Positions 8,169-17,337 of a DNA stretch of 52,359 bases are shown here, in pieces; the first letter of the stretch is position 1; each line of letters begins with the position of its first letter. Source of the stretch: an uncultured Bacteroidales bacterium (GTDB taxonomy: Bacteria; Bacteroidota; Bacteroidia; Bacteroidales; Bacteroidaceae); assembly GCA_937876995.1 (NCBI GenBank), contig CALEFD010000108.1, positions 1 through 52,359 on the forward strand, given 5' to 3'. Made by a program: the position numbers and the translations under genes. The notes under the pieces are model-generated. The model was not told the origin of the DNA, did not search any database, and was given only the letters and a program-made list of their open reading frames with translations.

Positions 8169-8528
8169 CTACATACTTGGATTAAAGATGGTGAATATAA
8201 AAACTACCAGCCACCTGAATAAAAATGGCAGTATTCCTACGGTCGATATAAAGATAAGCAGGTTAATCTCCTTTTTGCCTAATTTGTGTTTCATTACTAT
8301 GGGGTAGAACACTACAAAAAGTATAAAGAAACTACATGTCAGTAGCTCTTTAAGAAAAGAATCGTCTTTTATAAAGAAACCTGATATTGCTGCAAGAGCA
8401 CTATATGCAAAACAATACAATGCTATAAATCCTAATTGTTGCTCCGTCTGTTTGGTTATACGCAGATATATGTAAAACATTAGCGAACAGAACGATATTC
8501 CCAATAAATCTACAAAGTATAATTCCAT
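8169..8528 (-). CDS. Small polytopic membrane protein of unknown function (119 aa)
   Basis: I place the start at the ATG 8526-8528 (MELYFVDLLG) rather than a TTG at 8555; the -7 box at 8570-8577 gives a short leader for this start. Four hydrophobic segments are visible (roughly residues 5-22, 32-52, 60-80 and 92-113), separated by short charged loops (RITKQTEQQ, KHKLGKKE). No known family is recognised. Its tight coupling to the membrane-anchored HTH protein suggests that it forms the sensor or transmembrane partner of that regulator; this is inference from position only. Confidence 0.55.
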   Translation of the reverse strand: MELYFVDLLGISFCSLMFYIYLRITKQTEQQLGFIALYCFAYSALAAISGFFIKDDSFLKELLTCSFFILFVVFYPIVMKHKLGKKEINLLIFISTVGILPFLFRWLVVFIFTIFNPSM

Positions 8529-8569
8529 ATAATATTTGTTGTTTGGTTTATACAATTTTCAAAACATTG

Positions 8570-8577
8570 CAAATGTA
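8570..8577 (-). promoter_or_regulatory. -7 box for the 8528-7175 membrane/HTH operon
   Basis: On the reverse strand TACATTTG matches TAnnTTTG exactly, 41 bases before the ATG at 8528. Confidence 0.55.
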
Positions 8578-8610
8578 ACGAAATGAAATGCTTTTGGTGT
8601 AGAAAATGGT

Positions 8611-8625
8611 GTTGCAAATTGCAAC
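8611..8625. promoter_or_regulatory. Inverted repeat between divergent promoters (candidate operator)
   Basis: GTTGCAA-A-TTGCAAC is a perfect 7-bp inverted repeat around one base. It lies between the divergent -7 boxes at 8570 and 8695, in a position suited to a regulator of the HTH operon, the GH3-GH9 operon, or both. Confidence 0.4.
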
Positions 8626-8694
8626 AATGTGTATAATGGCTATACTTTACGGAAATCTTGCTAAAAGTTAAATCTATCTTTCAAACTTTTTCTG

Positions 8695-8702
8695 TAAGTT
8701 TG
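8695..8702 (+). promoter_or_regulatory. -7 box for the GH3-GH9 operon
   Basis: TAAGTTTG matches TAnnTTTG exactly, 29 bases before the GH3 start codon. Confidence 0.6.
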
Positions 8703-8731
8703 CATACAATCAATAATTAAAACGTAAAAAT

Positions 8732-11335
8732 ATGAATTTTAAAAACGTAGCACTTTCATTTTTAGCTGCAATACCACTACTGTCATTTGCACAAGAGTAT
8801 CCGTTTCAAGATCCTTCATTGCCGGCACATGATCGCGCGGTAGATTTAATGAACAGACTTACGTTAGAAGAAAAATCTCAACTTATGTTAGACCAATCTG
8901 CTGCTATTCCGCGTTTGGGAATAAAGACTTTCCATTGGTGGAGCGAAGCACTGCATGGTGTAGCAAATCAAGGTAATGTTACTGTGTTTCCGGAACCGAT
9001 TGGAATGGCGGCATCATTCAACGAAGATATGGTGTTTAATGTGTTCGATGCCACATCTACAGAAGCACGCGCCATACATAATGAACGTGAACGTCAGGGT
9101 TTGGAAGAGCGTCGTTTCTACGGGCTCTCCTTCTGGACTCCAAATGTTAATATATTTCGTGATCCACGTTGGGGACGTGGTCAGGAGACATACGGAGAAG
9201 ACCCATATCTTACATCGGTAATGGGTGTAAAGGTTATCCAGGGTTTGCAGGGACCTGCCGATGCAAAGTACCGTAAACTATTGGCTTGCGCAAAACATTT
9301 TGCTGTCCATAGCGGTCCGGAATGGGCACGTCATACAGATAACATAACAAATGTAGAGCCACGTGATCTTTTTGAAACATATTTGCCTGCGTTTCAGGCT
9401 GCAGTGCAGAAGGGCGATGTTCGTGAAGTGATGTGCGCTTATCAACGTTGGGAAGATGAACCTTGTTGTGGTAGCGAAAGATTGTTGCAACAGATTCTGC
9501 GTGAAGAATGGGGCTTTAAATATATGGTAGTATCGGACTGTAGTGCTATATCCGATTTTTGGCAGACTCATAAAACATCAAGCGATGCTACTCATGCTGC
9601 CGCTGTGGGTGTTTTGGCAGGTACTGATGTTGAATGTGGATATAATTATGCCTACAAAAGTATTCCGGAAGCAGTTCGTTTAGGTTTGATGAAGGAAGAA
9701 GATGTAAATCAGAAAGTGATAAGACTTTTGGAGGCTCGTATTTCACTTGGCGAATTCGATCCTGCAGAAATGGTTGAATGGAAGCAGATTCCTATGGATA
9801 AGGTTGCCGGCAAAGAACATAAACAACTCTCATTGGATATGGCACGCCAAACCATAACTCTGTTGCAGAATAAGAATAACATCCTGCCATTAGATAAAAA
9901 GATAAAGAAGATAGCTGTAATAGGTCCTAATGCCGATATAGAGACTATGATGTGGGGTAATTACAATGGTACTCCTACTCAAACTATCTCTTTCTTAGAA
10001 GGTGTAAAAGAGAAGGTTAAGAGAAATGCTATAACTTATATGCAGGGATGTGATTATACCAATATGAAGACTCTGCATTCTATGTATAACGATTGTAAGT
10101 TTGATGGCAAAGCAGGTATGAAGGCTACTTTCTGGAATAACACAAATCGTGAAGGTGAGCCTGTTAATGTGATATGGGAAAATGCACCTTTCTCAAAGAC
10201 AACATTTGGTAATTATGCATTTGCTCCCGGAGTTAATTTGGAGAGTTTCTCTGCTATATACGAAACCTACTTTACACCATCAGAGAGTGGAAAGGTTCTG
10301 CTTGATATGACATCTTGTGGCGATTACGAACTCCGCGTTGACGGTGAAACCAAGGTAAAACGTCAAACATGGCTTACCCTAAACGAACGTTCATTTATAG
10401 AGGTGGAAAAGGGAAAAACATATCATATTGAGATTCTCTATACTCAAGTGCCATCGTACAACACAAACTTAAAGTTTGATTTGGGCTTTGAAAAAGAGTT
10501 TAATTATGATGATGTTATCAGTAAGTTAGAAGGTATTGAAGTAGTGCTGTTTGCAGGTGGTATATCGGCTTGCTATGAAGGAGAAGAAATGCCTGTTGAA
10601 GTAGATGGGTTTAAGGGTGGTGACCGTACTTCAATAGAATTTCCTGTTATCCAGCGCACATTGATTCAGAAATTGAAAGAGTCCGGCAAAAAGGTTATAT
10701 TAGTAAACTTTTCAGGATCTGCTATGGCACTTCTGCCGGAAACAGAAAACTGCGAAGCCATAGTTCAGGCTTGGTATCCCGGCGAAATGGGTGGTCGTGC
10801 AGTAGCTGATGTACTGTTTGGTGATTATAACCCGGGTGGCAAACTGCCTGTAACATTCTATAAGAGTAATTCTCAACTTCCCGATTATTCAGATTATTCT
10901 ATGAAGGGACGTACATATCGTTATTTTGACGATGCTCTATTTCCATTCGGATATGGATTAAGCTATACCACTTTCAGTGTAGGTCAGGCAGAAATAGAGA
11001 AGAAGGCCAATGGTAATGTGGATGTAACAGTTCCTATAAAGAATACCGGTTCTCGTGCAGGTAGCGAAGTGCTTCAAATCTACGTAAAGGCTTTGAAGGA
11101 TGTTAATGGACCATCTAAATCGTTGCGCGCATTTAAACGTGTGGAACTGAACCCCGACGAGAGTATGAATGTGAAATTTGAACTTGAACCTGAAGCATTC
11201 TCATTCTTTGATGAAAAGTCCAACACTATGATTTGTGTGGATTCAGAAGATGTGGAGTATGAAATTTACTATGGTACAAGTTCGCAAGAAAAAGACCTGA
11301 AGAGTTTACAGATAGTGATAGAAGGATATAACTAA
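8732..11335 (+). CDS. Secreted glycoside hydrolase family 3 with PA14 insert (beta-xylosidase/beta-glucosidase type)
   Basis: An 867-aa protein with signal peptide (cleavage near SFA-QEYPF). The N-terminal GH3 barrel shows WWSEALHGVA, NIFRDPRWGRGQETYGEDPYL, KHFAVHSGPE and the nucleophile Asp269 in VVSDCSAI. The alpha/beta sandwich follows from about residue 380 (TLLQNKNNILPL, IAVIGPNAD). It is interrupted by a PA14-like domain at about 450-590 (GMKATFWNN, YFTPSESGKVLLDMTSCGDY) and resumes with FAGGISACYEGEEM and WYPGEMGGRAVADVLFGDYN. A fibronectin-III-like domain closes the protein (SRAGSEVLQIYV). The overall layout and the GPEWARH-type motifs resemble rumen/gut GH3 xylosidases, but glucosidase activity is equally possible. 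The GH9 gene follows by 38 bases, so a joint role in beta-glucan, xylan or xyloglucan breakdown is likely. Confidence 0.93.
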   Translation: MNFKNVALSFLAAIPLLSFAQEYPFQDPSLPAHDRAVDLMNRLTLEEKSQLMLDQSAAIPRLGIKTFHWWSEALHGVANQGNVTVFPEPIGMAASFNEDMVFNVFDATSTEARAIHNERERQGLEERRFYGLSFWTPNVNIFRDPRWGRGQETYGEDPYLTSVMGVKVIQGLQGPADAKYRKLLACAKHFAVHSGPEWARHTDNITNVEPRDLFETYLPAFQAAVQKGDVREVMCAYQRWEDEPCCGSERLLQQILREEWGFKYMVVSDCSAISDFWQTHKTSSDATHAAAVGVLAGTDVECGYNYAYKSIPEAVRLGLMKEEDVNQKVIRLLEARISLGEFDPAEMVEWKQIPMDKVAGKEHKQLSLDMARQTITLLQNKNNILPLDKKIKKIAVIGPNADIETMMWGNYNGTPTQTISFLEGVKEKVKRNAITYMQGCDYTNMKTLHSMYNDCKFDGKAGMKATFWNNTNREGEPVNVIWENAPFSKTTFGNYAFAPGVNLESFSAIYETYFTPSESGKVLLDMTSCGDYELRVDGETKVKRQTWLTLNERSFIEVEKGKTYHIEILYTQVPSYNTNLKFDLGFEKEFNYDDVISKLEGIEVVLFAGGISACYEGEEMPVEVDGFKGGDRTSIEFPVIQRTLIQKLKESGKKVILVNFSGSAMALLPETENCEAIVQAWYPGEMGGRAVADVLFGDYNPGGKLPVTFYKSNSQLPDYSDYSMKGRTYRYFDDALFPFGYGLSYTTFSVGQAEIEKKANGNVDVTVPIKNTGSRAGSEVLQIYVKALKDVNGPSKSLRAFKRVELNPDESMNVKFELEPEAFSFFDEKSNTMICVDSEDVEYEIYYGTSSQEKDLKSLQIVIEGYN

Positions 11336-11373
11336 TGGTCATTATTAATTATTAACCAATAAATAACATAACA

Positions 11374-13944
11374 ATGAAAACATTAAAGAAGATTGCCTCA
11401 TTGGCAACTATGGCGTTACCCGCAGTACTGCTCTCTTTTACTGCGTCCTGTTCTCAAAAGGGTACCGATTCATTTTCTATGAATGAACTGGAATACTTTG
11501 AGAAAACAGGTTCAAATGTGTTAGTGTATAGTAATATCTACAATGGTGGTTTCTGCGATGAGAAACTGGCGGGTATTGAGATAATACAGCGTGGTGAAAG
11601 ATTGGCTACCGGTGGCGGTATTCGTTTTATGAATACCCCGGAACAGTGGGATATCTATGGCGAAATGACTAATCGTGAAGTGAATCGCGATGAAAATTTC
11701 ATTGAGGTGGAATTAACCTACGAAGACTATGATTTTGTCTCTAAAATTCGTGTAACACCAAATGGTGAAGGTGTGTTGATGCAGGTCTATTTGGACAAAC
11801 CTGTACCTGCAAATCTGGTGGGTAAGGCAGGTATGAATCTGGAATTTTTCCCGGCATCATATTTTGGTAAAAACTATTTAGTTGATGGCGCAGCACGCAT
11901 ATTGCCTCGTTTCCCAATGCACGACACAGAGGTTCGCCCATTGGCAGAAAAGATTCCTCAATACTTTGGTGAAACTACATTCGATGACCGTGGCAGAGAT
12001 GAATTTCTGGTTCCACTGCCTATGTCAACAGGTAAGAGCATAGTATTGGCACCTGAAGACGATGAACTGTGCGTAAGTATTACTTCCGATGAAGATGTAA
12101 GTATTTATGATGGACGTCATCTGGCGCAGAATGGTACTTTTGTGGTACGTTCTCTGCTTCCTGCCGGCAAGACCGGAAAAGTGTTGGAATGGTATGTAGA
12201 ACCAAGTTCTAACCCTGAATGGATACGTGAACCCAATATTGGTTTCTCACAGATTGGTTATACTCCGGCACAGAGCAAAGTGTCTGTAGTAGAATTGGAT
12301 AAACGTGATAAAATAGAACCAACTGCTAAAATTTTGCGCGTTAATCCTGATGGCAGTCAAACTCTTGCTTTGAATGCTAAAGTAGAAGAGTGGGGCGTTT
12401 TCTACAGCCGTTACAATTATGCGCGCATAGATTTTTCAGAAGTGCGTGAACCGGGTCTTTATGTAATAGAATATGATGGCGTTCAAACAAACGCTTTCCC
12501 TATAGATAAGGACATTTACTCTGATAAATGGCATTCATCCATGGATATGTCAATAGTTATAGCAATGGACCACATGGAGGTTAATGAAGGTTACAGAATC
12601 TGGCACGGTCGTGCAAATATGGACGATGCTATAATGGCTCCTGCCAATATCCGTATTCACGATGGTTACAGCCAGGGTGCAGAAAACTATACAAAATACA
12701 AACCGCTTGAGCACGTGCCCGGTCTTGCAGTAGGTGGCTGGTACGATGCCGGTGACTTTGATATTCAGCAGAATTCTGTTGTAACAACCACTGTAGATTT
12801 GGCTTCTCTCTGGAGACTGTTCCAACCTAAGAGAGATATGACATATATAGATGAGGTTACAAAGTATGCCGATATTCATCGTCCTGACGGAGTGCCAGAT
12901 GTTGTTCAGCAGATAATGCACGGTACGCTTAATATGAATGCTCAGATTGAAGCTTTGGGCTTTGTATCAAGAAATATCGGTCAGCCGCAGATGCATCAGT
13001 ATCATCATTTAGGCGATGCTTTAACACTTACCGATGGACTTATTTATGATCCAAGCCTGAAACCATATCAGGTATCGGCCGATGGCAAACGCAGTGGTAC
13101 TTATGATGATCGAATTGTTATGACAAACAGACCAAGTGCCGGCGGTGTAATGAATTCAATAGTTGGTCTTGCATCGGCATATCCTGCATTGAAAGATTAT
13201 TATCCTGAAGAGGCAGAACGCTCTTTGAAGAACGCTCTTATGCTGTGGAATAAATATGTAGGTGAAGGCGATAATGGAGTACGTGGCGCAATAGAACTTT
13301 ACTACGCTACCGGCGATGAAAAGTTCAAGAATATCTTTATGCCTGCTATTCTAAGGCAGGTTAATACATTAGGTGAAAGTGTTAACAATGAAAATAACAA
13401 CCGCAGAAATTCCGGTACCAATATGGGGCAGATATTGAGAGTTTACGATATGCTTGATGCCGAAGCCAAAGCTAAAGTTGATGCCGCTATTCCTGCATAT
13501 ATAGAAAGATTGTCGAATGTGGGTAGTGATAATCCTTATTGTGTGCCTATTTCAGGTGGTGGTTGGGCCGGTAATAATCAGGTTATAAGCAACTCATTCA
13601 ATGCTTATCTTGTATGGAAACAGTATCCGGAACTGGTAGATCCTGAAATGGTTCTAAAAGGACTCAATTATCTGTATGGAAATCACCCTTATAATAATCT
13701 GTCATTTATTACCGGTGTTGGTGTTGCTACCAAAAAGGTTGCATACGGTAATAACAGAGCAGATTATAACGTAATACCTGGTGGAGTTGTTCCCGGACTG
13801 TTAATGAGAAAACCGGACTTTATGGAGAATAAAGATGACTATCCATTCCTATGGGGTGAAAATGAGTGCTGTATCAATTCAGTGCCTAATTATGTAATGC
13901 TAAATCTGGCTTGTATAGAGGTGGCAGAATCTATTAATAAATAA
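11374..13944 (+). CDS. Lipoprotein glycoside hydrolase family 9 (endoglucanase type)
   Basis: An 856-aa protein with a lipoprotein signal (TASC, Cys26), hence probably membrane anchored and perhaps surface exposed. Residues ~30-285 form an N-terminal beta-rich region I cannot assign. An Ig-like CelD_N domain follows (IGFSQIGYTPAQSKVSVVEL). The GH9 (alpha/alpha)6 catalytic domain has the diagnostic GGWYDAGDFDI (DAGD at 458-461, nucleophile-activating base region) and the C-terminal acid region WGENECCIN with Glu831. GH9 enzymes cleave beta-1,4-glucans such as cellulose, mixed-linkage glucan or xyloglucan. It is second gene in the GH3-GH9 operon and is followed by a strong terminator. The absence of a SusC/D pair sets this apart from a standard polysaccharide-utilisation locus. 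Confidence 0.9.
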   Translation: MKTLKKIASLATMALPAVLLSFTASCSQKGTDSFSMNELEYFEKTGSNVLVYSNIYNGGFCDEKLAGIEIIQRGERLATGGGIRFMNTPEQWDIYGEMTNREVNRDENFIEVELTYEDYDFVSKIRVTPNGEGVLMQVYLDKPVPANLVGKAGMNLEFFPASYFGKNYLVDGAARILPRFPMHDTEVRPLAEKIPQYFGETTFDDRGRDEFLVPLPMSTGKSIVLAPEDDELCVSITSDEDVSIYDGRHLAQNGTFVVRSLLPAGKTGKVLEWYVEPSSNPEWIREPNIGFSQIGYTPAQSKVSVVELDKRDKIEPTAKILRVNPDGSQTLALNAKVEEWGVFYSRYNYARIDFSEVREPGLYVIEYDGVQTNAFPIDKDIYSDKWHSSMDMSIVIAMDHMEVNEGYRIWHGRANMDDAIMAPANIRIHDGYSQGAENYTKYKPLEHVPGLAVGGWYDAGDFDIQQNSVVTTTVDLASLWRLFQPKRDMTYIDEVTKYADIHRPDGVPDVVQQIMHGTLNMNAQIEALGFVSRNIGQPQMHQYHHLGDALTLTDGLIYDPSLKPYQVSADGKRSGTYDDRIVMTNRPSAGGVMNSIVGLASAYPALKDYYPEEAERSLKNALMLWNKYVGEGDNGVRGAIELYYATGDEKFKNIFMPAILRQVNTLGESVNNENNNRRNSGTNMGQILRVYDMLDAEAKAKVDAAIPAYIERLSNVGSDNPYCVPISGGGWAGNNQVISNSFNAYLVWKQYPELVDPEMVLKGLNYLYGNHPYNNLSFITGVGVATKKVAYGNNRADYNVIPGGVVPGLLMRKPDFMENKDDYPFLWGENECCINSVPNYVMLNLACIEVAESINK

Positions 13945-13965
13945 TAGATACTTTATAATGGAATG

Positions 13966-13998
13966 AGCCCCGAAGTTTGGATAAAAAACTTTGGGGCT
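13966..13998 (+). terminator. Rho-independent terminator after GH9
   Basis: The stem AGCCCCGAAGTTT (13966-13978) pairs with AAACTTTGGGGCT (13986-13998), with one G-U pair, and is followed by a T run. The stem is nearly identical to that of the terminator at 2203-2243. Confidence 0.85.
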
Positions 13999-14050
13999 TT
14001 TTATGTGCAATGAAATGTTAACGTCATTTTAGAAAAAAAAACATTTACAC

Positions 14051-14081
14051 TTGATAAATATTAATAATTACTCTAATTTTG
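14051..14081 (+). promoter_or_regulatory. Promoter of the glycogen-metabolism operon
   Basis: TTG (14051-14053), 20 bases, then TAATTTTG (14074-14081), matching the Bacteroidetes -33/-7 arrangement. The start codon of the debranching enzyme is 27 bases downstream. Confidence 0.65.
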
Positions 14082-14108
14082 TAGGATAATGCTTTTAATA
14101 TACATTTT

Positions 14109-16046
14109 ATGAGTTATCTGCGTTTTGAAAAGACCTTGATGACAAACCTGGAAGAGACTCTTCCAAGAGAGGTGTTAAGAACAAACAGATCCGGTGCATA
14201 TCACTGCACAACCATAGTTGACTGTAATACCAGAAAGTATCACGGTCTTTTGGTTATGCCTGTACCTGAACTGGGCGATGACCCACATGTGCTTCTATCT
14301 TCTCTGGATGAGACTGTAATTCAGCATGGCGCCGAATTTAACTTGGGTGTGCATCAGTATTGGGGATATAATTTCAGCCCAAAAGGTCATAAATATATCA
14401 GAGAGTTTAATTGTGATAAAGTGCCTACAACCATATACAGAGTAGGCGGTGTGCTTCTAAAAAAAGAGAAACTGTTTGAACATAACGAAAACAGAATCTT
14501 GATACGTTATACATTGTTGGATGCACATTCAGAAACCACCTTGCGTTTGCAACCTTATCTGGCTTTTCGTAGTGTAAGACAGTTTACACATGAAAACAGT
14601 CAGGCAAGCAGGGAATATCAGGAGGTTGAAAATGGTATAAAGACCAGAATGTATCCGGGCTATCCTGAACTGTTCATGCAGTTAAGCAAAGAGAATAGTT
14701 TTGTGTATCGTCCTGATTGGTACAGAAAATTTGAATATTCAAAGGAGTTGGAACGCGGATATGATTTCAATGAAGATTTATATGTGCCAGGCTACTTTGA
14801 AATGACAATAAAAAAAGGAGAAAGTATTGTCTTCTCAGCCGGAGTATCAGAAGTTAAAACACGTGGTTTGAAACGTACCTTTACTATAGAGGCTGATAAA
14901 CGTACTCCACGTGATAACTTCTATCACTGTTTAAAGAATTCTGCGCATCAGTTCCACAATAAGAGTGGCGGTAAACATTATATTCTGGCCGGTTATCCTT
15001 GGTTTAAATGTAGAGCAAGAGATATGTTTATTGCTCTGCCGGGATTGACATTGGCACTTAACGAAGAGTTTGAATTCCTGTCGGCTATGAATACAGCTGC
15101 CGAAGCTATTCGAGATTTCATAAAAGGTCGTCCTACAAAGTGTCAGATTTATGAAATGGAACGTCCTGATGTCTTCTTATGGGCTATATGGGCTATTCAG
15201 CAATATGCAAAATATTGTGGCCGACAAAAGGCTTGGGACCAGTATGGTCGTCTGATGATGGATATTATGGATTATCTGCGTCATAACAGACACGTGAATT
15301 TCTATTTGCATGGCAATGGCTTGGTGCATATCAATGGCCGAGAGAGTGCTGAAACCTGGATGAACTCCACAGTAGATGGTGTTCCTGTGGTTCCAAGAAC
15401 AGGTTATGTAGTAGAAATAAACGCACTATGGTATAATGCGTTAAAGTTTGTGGCAGAACTGTCAAATGAATGTGGTAAATCTGATTACTCCAGACGTATG
15501 GAGCAGATAGCACAGAAAGTAGAAGCATCGTTCCCTGCAGTATTTGTAAATGAATATGGCTATCTGTACGATTATGTAGATGGCGATTACAAAGATTTGA
15601 GTGTTCGTCCGAATATGGTCTTTGCTATTGCTTTTGATTATTCGCCATTGCAGCAGAAACAGAGGAAATCTGTTTTGGATATAGTTACCAAAGAGTTGCT
15701 TACTCCAAAGGGTTTGCGTTCATTAAGTCCAAAGAGTATGGGTTATAATCCAAACTATGTGGGTCCTCAGCGCGAACGCGATTATGCATATCATCAGGGT
15801 ACAGCGTGGCCTTGGTTGGCAGGTTTCTATTTTGAAGCATATTTGAAACTATACAAACGTAGCGGTCTTTCATTTATAGAACGTCAGATGATAGGTTACG
15901 AAGATGAAATGGTGTCGCATTGTATAGGTTCTCTGCCGGAACTATTTGATGGTAACCCACCATTCAAGGGTAGGGGAGCTGTATCTTTTGCAATGAACAT
16001 TGCTGAGATACTGAGAACTGTAAGAATGATTAATGACTTTGAATAA
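14109..16046 (+). CDS. Glycogen debranching enzyme (amylo-alpha-1,6-glucosidase type, GH133-like)
   Basis: A 645-aa cytoplasmic protein, no signal peptide. Residues 1-260 form the N-terminal beta-domain typical of the bacterial family (NRSGAYHCTTIVDCNTRKYHGLLV). The C-terminal (alpha/alpha)6 barrel contains GGKHYILAGYPWFKCRARDM, GLTLAL, NGRESAETWMNSTVDG, the VPVVPRTGYVVEINALWYNA motif and a closing FDGNPPFKGRGAVSFAMN. It removes alpha-1,6 branch glucose from glycogen. First gene of a three-gene operon with a GT4 and a GH57-like protein (9- and 19-base gaps), an order conserved in Bacteroides. The TWMN motif (Asn419) stands where I remember TWMD in many homologues. Confidence 0.88.
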   Translation: MSYLRFEKTLMTNLEETLPREVLRTNRSGAYHCTTIVDCNTRKYHGLLVMPVPELGDDPHVLLSSLDETVIQHGAEFNLGVHQYWGYNFSPKGHKYIREFNCDKVPTTIYRVGGVLLKKEKLFEHNENRILIRYTLLDAHSETTLRLQPYLAFRSVRQFTHENSQASREYQEVENGIKTRMYPGYPELFMQLSKENSFVYRPDWYRKFEYSKELERGYDFNEDLYVPGYFEMTIKKGESIVFSAGVSEVKTRGLKRTFTIEADKRTPRDNFYHCLKNSAHQFHNKSGGKHYILAGYPWFKCRARDMFIALPGLTLALNEEFEFLSAMNTAAEAIRDFIKGRPTKCQIYEMERPDVFLWAIWAIQQYAKYCGRQKAWDQYGRLMMDIMDYLRHNRHVNFYLHGNGLVHINGRESAETWMNSTVDGVPVVPRTGYVVEINALWYNALKFVAELSNECGKSDYSRRMEQIAQKVEASFPAVFVNEYGYLYDYVDGDYKDLSVRPNMVFAIAFDYSPLQQKQRKSVLDIVTKELLTPKGLRSLSPKSMGYNPNYVGPQRERDYAYHQGTAWPWLAGFYFEAYLKLYKRSGLSFIERQMIGYEDEMVSHCIGSLPELFDGNPPFKGRGAVSFAMNIAEILRTVRMINDFE

Positions 16047-16055
16047 TGTGAGGCT

Positions 16056-17318
16056 ATGAACGTATTGATGTTTGGATGGGAATTTCCCCCTCATATTTTA
16101 GGAGGTTTAGGAACAGCCAGTTATGGTTTGACAAAAGGTTTGGCAAAACAAAAAGATATGAATATTACATTCTGTCTGCCAAAACCTTGGGGTGACGAAG
16201 ATCAGAGTTTTATGAAGATAGTGGGCATGAATGCTGTGCCTATTGTCTATAACGATCCTTCTGTTGATGTTTTAAAGCAGAGATATCCGTGGATGAATCC
16301 GCAGGACTATTATGATTTCAGATCGAATATATATGCCGATTTCAGGTATATGCATACAAACGATTTGGGTTGTATAGAGTTTTCCGGTCGTTATCCCGAT
16401 AATCTGCAAGAAGAGATTAATAACTACTCTATAGTAGCCGGAGTAGTGGCAAGAACTGAAAAGTTTGATATTATTCATTCACACGATTGGCTTACATATC
16501 CTGCTGGCATACATGCTAAACAGGTTAGTGGTAAACCTCTTGTAATACACGTACATGCTACAGATTTTGACCGTAGTCGCGGTAATGTTAATCCTACTGT
16601 TTATGCAATTGAAAAGAATGGTATGGATTATGCCGATCATATAATGTGCGTTAGTGAACTGACACGTCAGACAGTTATCAATAAGTATCATCAGGATCCA
16701 CGCAAGGTATCTACTATGCACAATGCTGTAGAGCCTCTGCCGCAGGAGATACAGGATATAGTTCCGCAAAAGAATGAAAAAGAGAAAGTGGTTACATTCT
16801 TGGGTCGTATTACCATGCAAAAGGGACCGGAATATTTTGTAGAAGCAGCTGCATTGGTACTAAAGCGTACTAATAACATACGTTTCTGTATGGCAGGAAG
16901 TGGTGATATGATGAACGCTATGATACGTTTGGCTGCTGAACGAGGTATTGCAGACCGTTTCCATTTCCCCGGCTTTATGAAGGGAAAACAGGTGTATGAA
17001 TGTTTGAAATGTAGCGATGTATATATAATGCCGTCAGTATCGGAACCATTCGGTATATCGCCATTGGAGGCTATGCAGTGTGAAGTTCCAACTATCATTT
17101 CAAAACAGTCCGGTTGCGCTGAAATCCTAGATAAATGTATTAAGGTTGATTATTGGGATATTCACGCTATGGCCGATGCTATCTACTCTATTTGCAATAA
17201 TCAGGTGTTATATGAATATCTGAAAGATGAAGGCAAAAAAGAGGTTGATGCTATTACCTGGGATAAAGTGGGCGACAAGATATTGGCCCGTTACAATGAG
17301 TTGTTAGGAATTAAGTAA
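16056..17318 (+). CDS. GT4-family glycosyltransferase, probably glycogen synthesis
   Basis: A 420-aa GT-B fold protein. The N-terminal glycogen-synthase-like start MNVLMFGWEFPPHILGGLGT provides the glycine-rich donor/acceptor loop; HSHDWLTYPAG is at about residues 147-157. The C-terminal Rossmann domain has VVTFLGRITMQKGPEYFVEA and the E-x7-E motif in SEPFGISPLEAM. It is predicted to transfer glucose from a nucleotide sugar onto an alpha-glucan. It lies between a debranching enzyme and a GH57 homologue, supporting a role in glycogen metabolism. This is the only complete GT-B enzyme in the glycogen region (the GT5-like protein at 20178 has only half the fold), so it may be the true synthase. 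Confidence 0.85.
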   Translation: MNVLMFGWEFPPHILGGLGTASYGLTKGLAKQKDMNITFCLPKPWGDEDQSFMKIVGMNAVPIVYNDPSVDVLKQRYPWMNPQDYYDFRSNIYADFRYMHTNDLGCIEFSGRYPDNLQEEINNYSIVAGVVARTEKFDIIHSHDWLTYPAGIHAKQVSGKPLVIHVHATDFDRSRGNVNPTVYAIEKNGMDYADHIMCVSELTRQTVINKYHQDPRKVSTMHNAVEPLPQEIQDIVPQKNEKEKVVTFLGRITMQKGPEYFVEAAALVLKRTNNIRFCMAGSGDMMNAMIRLAAERGIADRFHFPGFMKGKQVYECLKCSDVYIMPSVSEPFGISPLEAMQCEVPTIISKQSGCAEILDKCIKVDYWDIHAMADAIYSICNNQVLYEYLKDEGKKEVDAITWDKVGDKILARYNELLGIK

Positions 17319-17337
17319 GAATTAAATAAATGACGAT

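Noticed and set aside
784..13944. One polysaccharide-utilisation locus covering GH43, GH3 and GH9
   Set aside because: The genes are split by unrelated operons and terminators, with no SusC/D or hybrid sensor; only GH3-GH9 form an operon.
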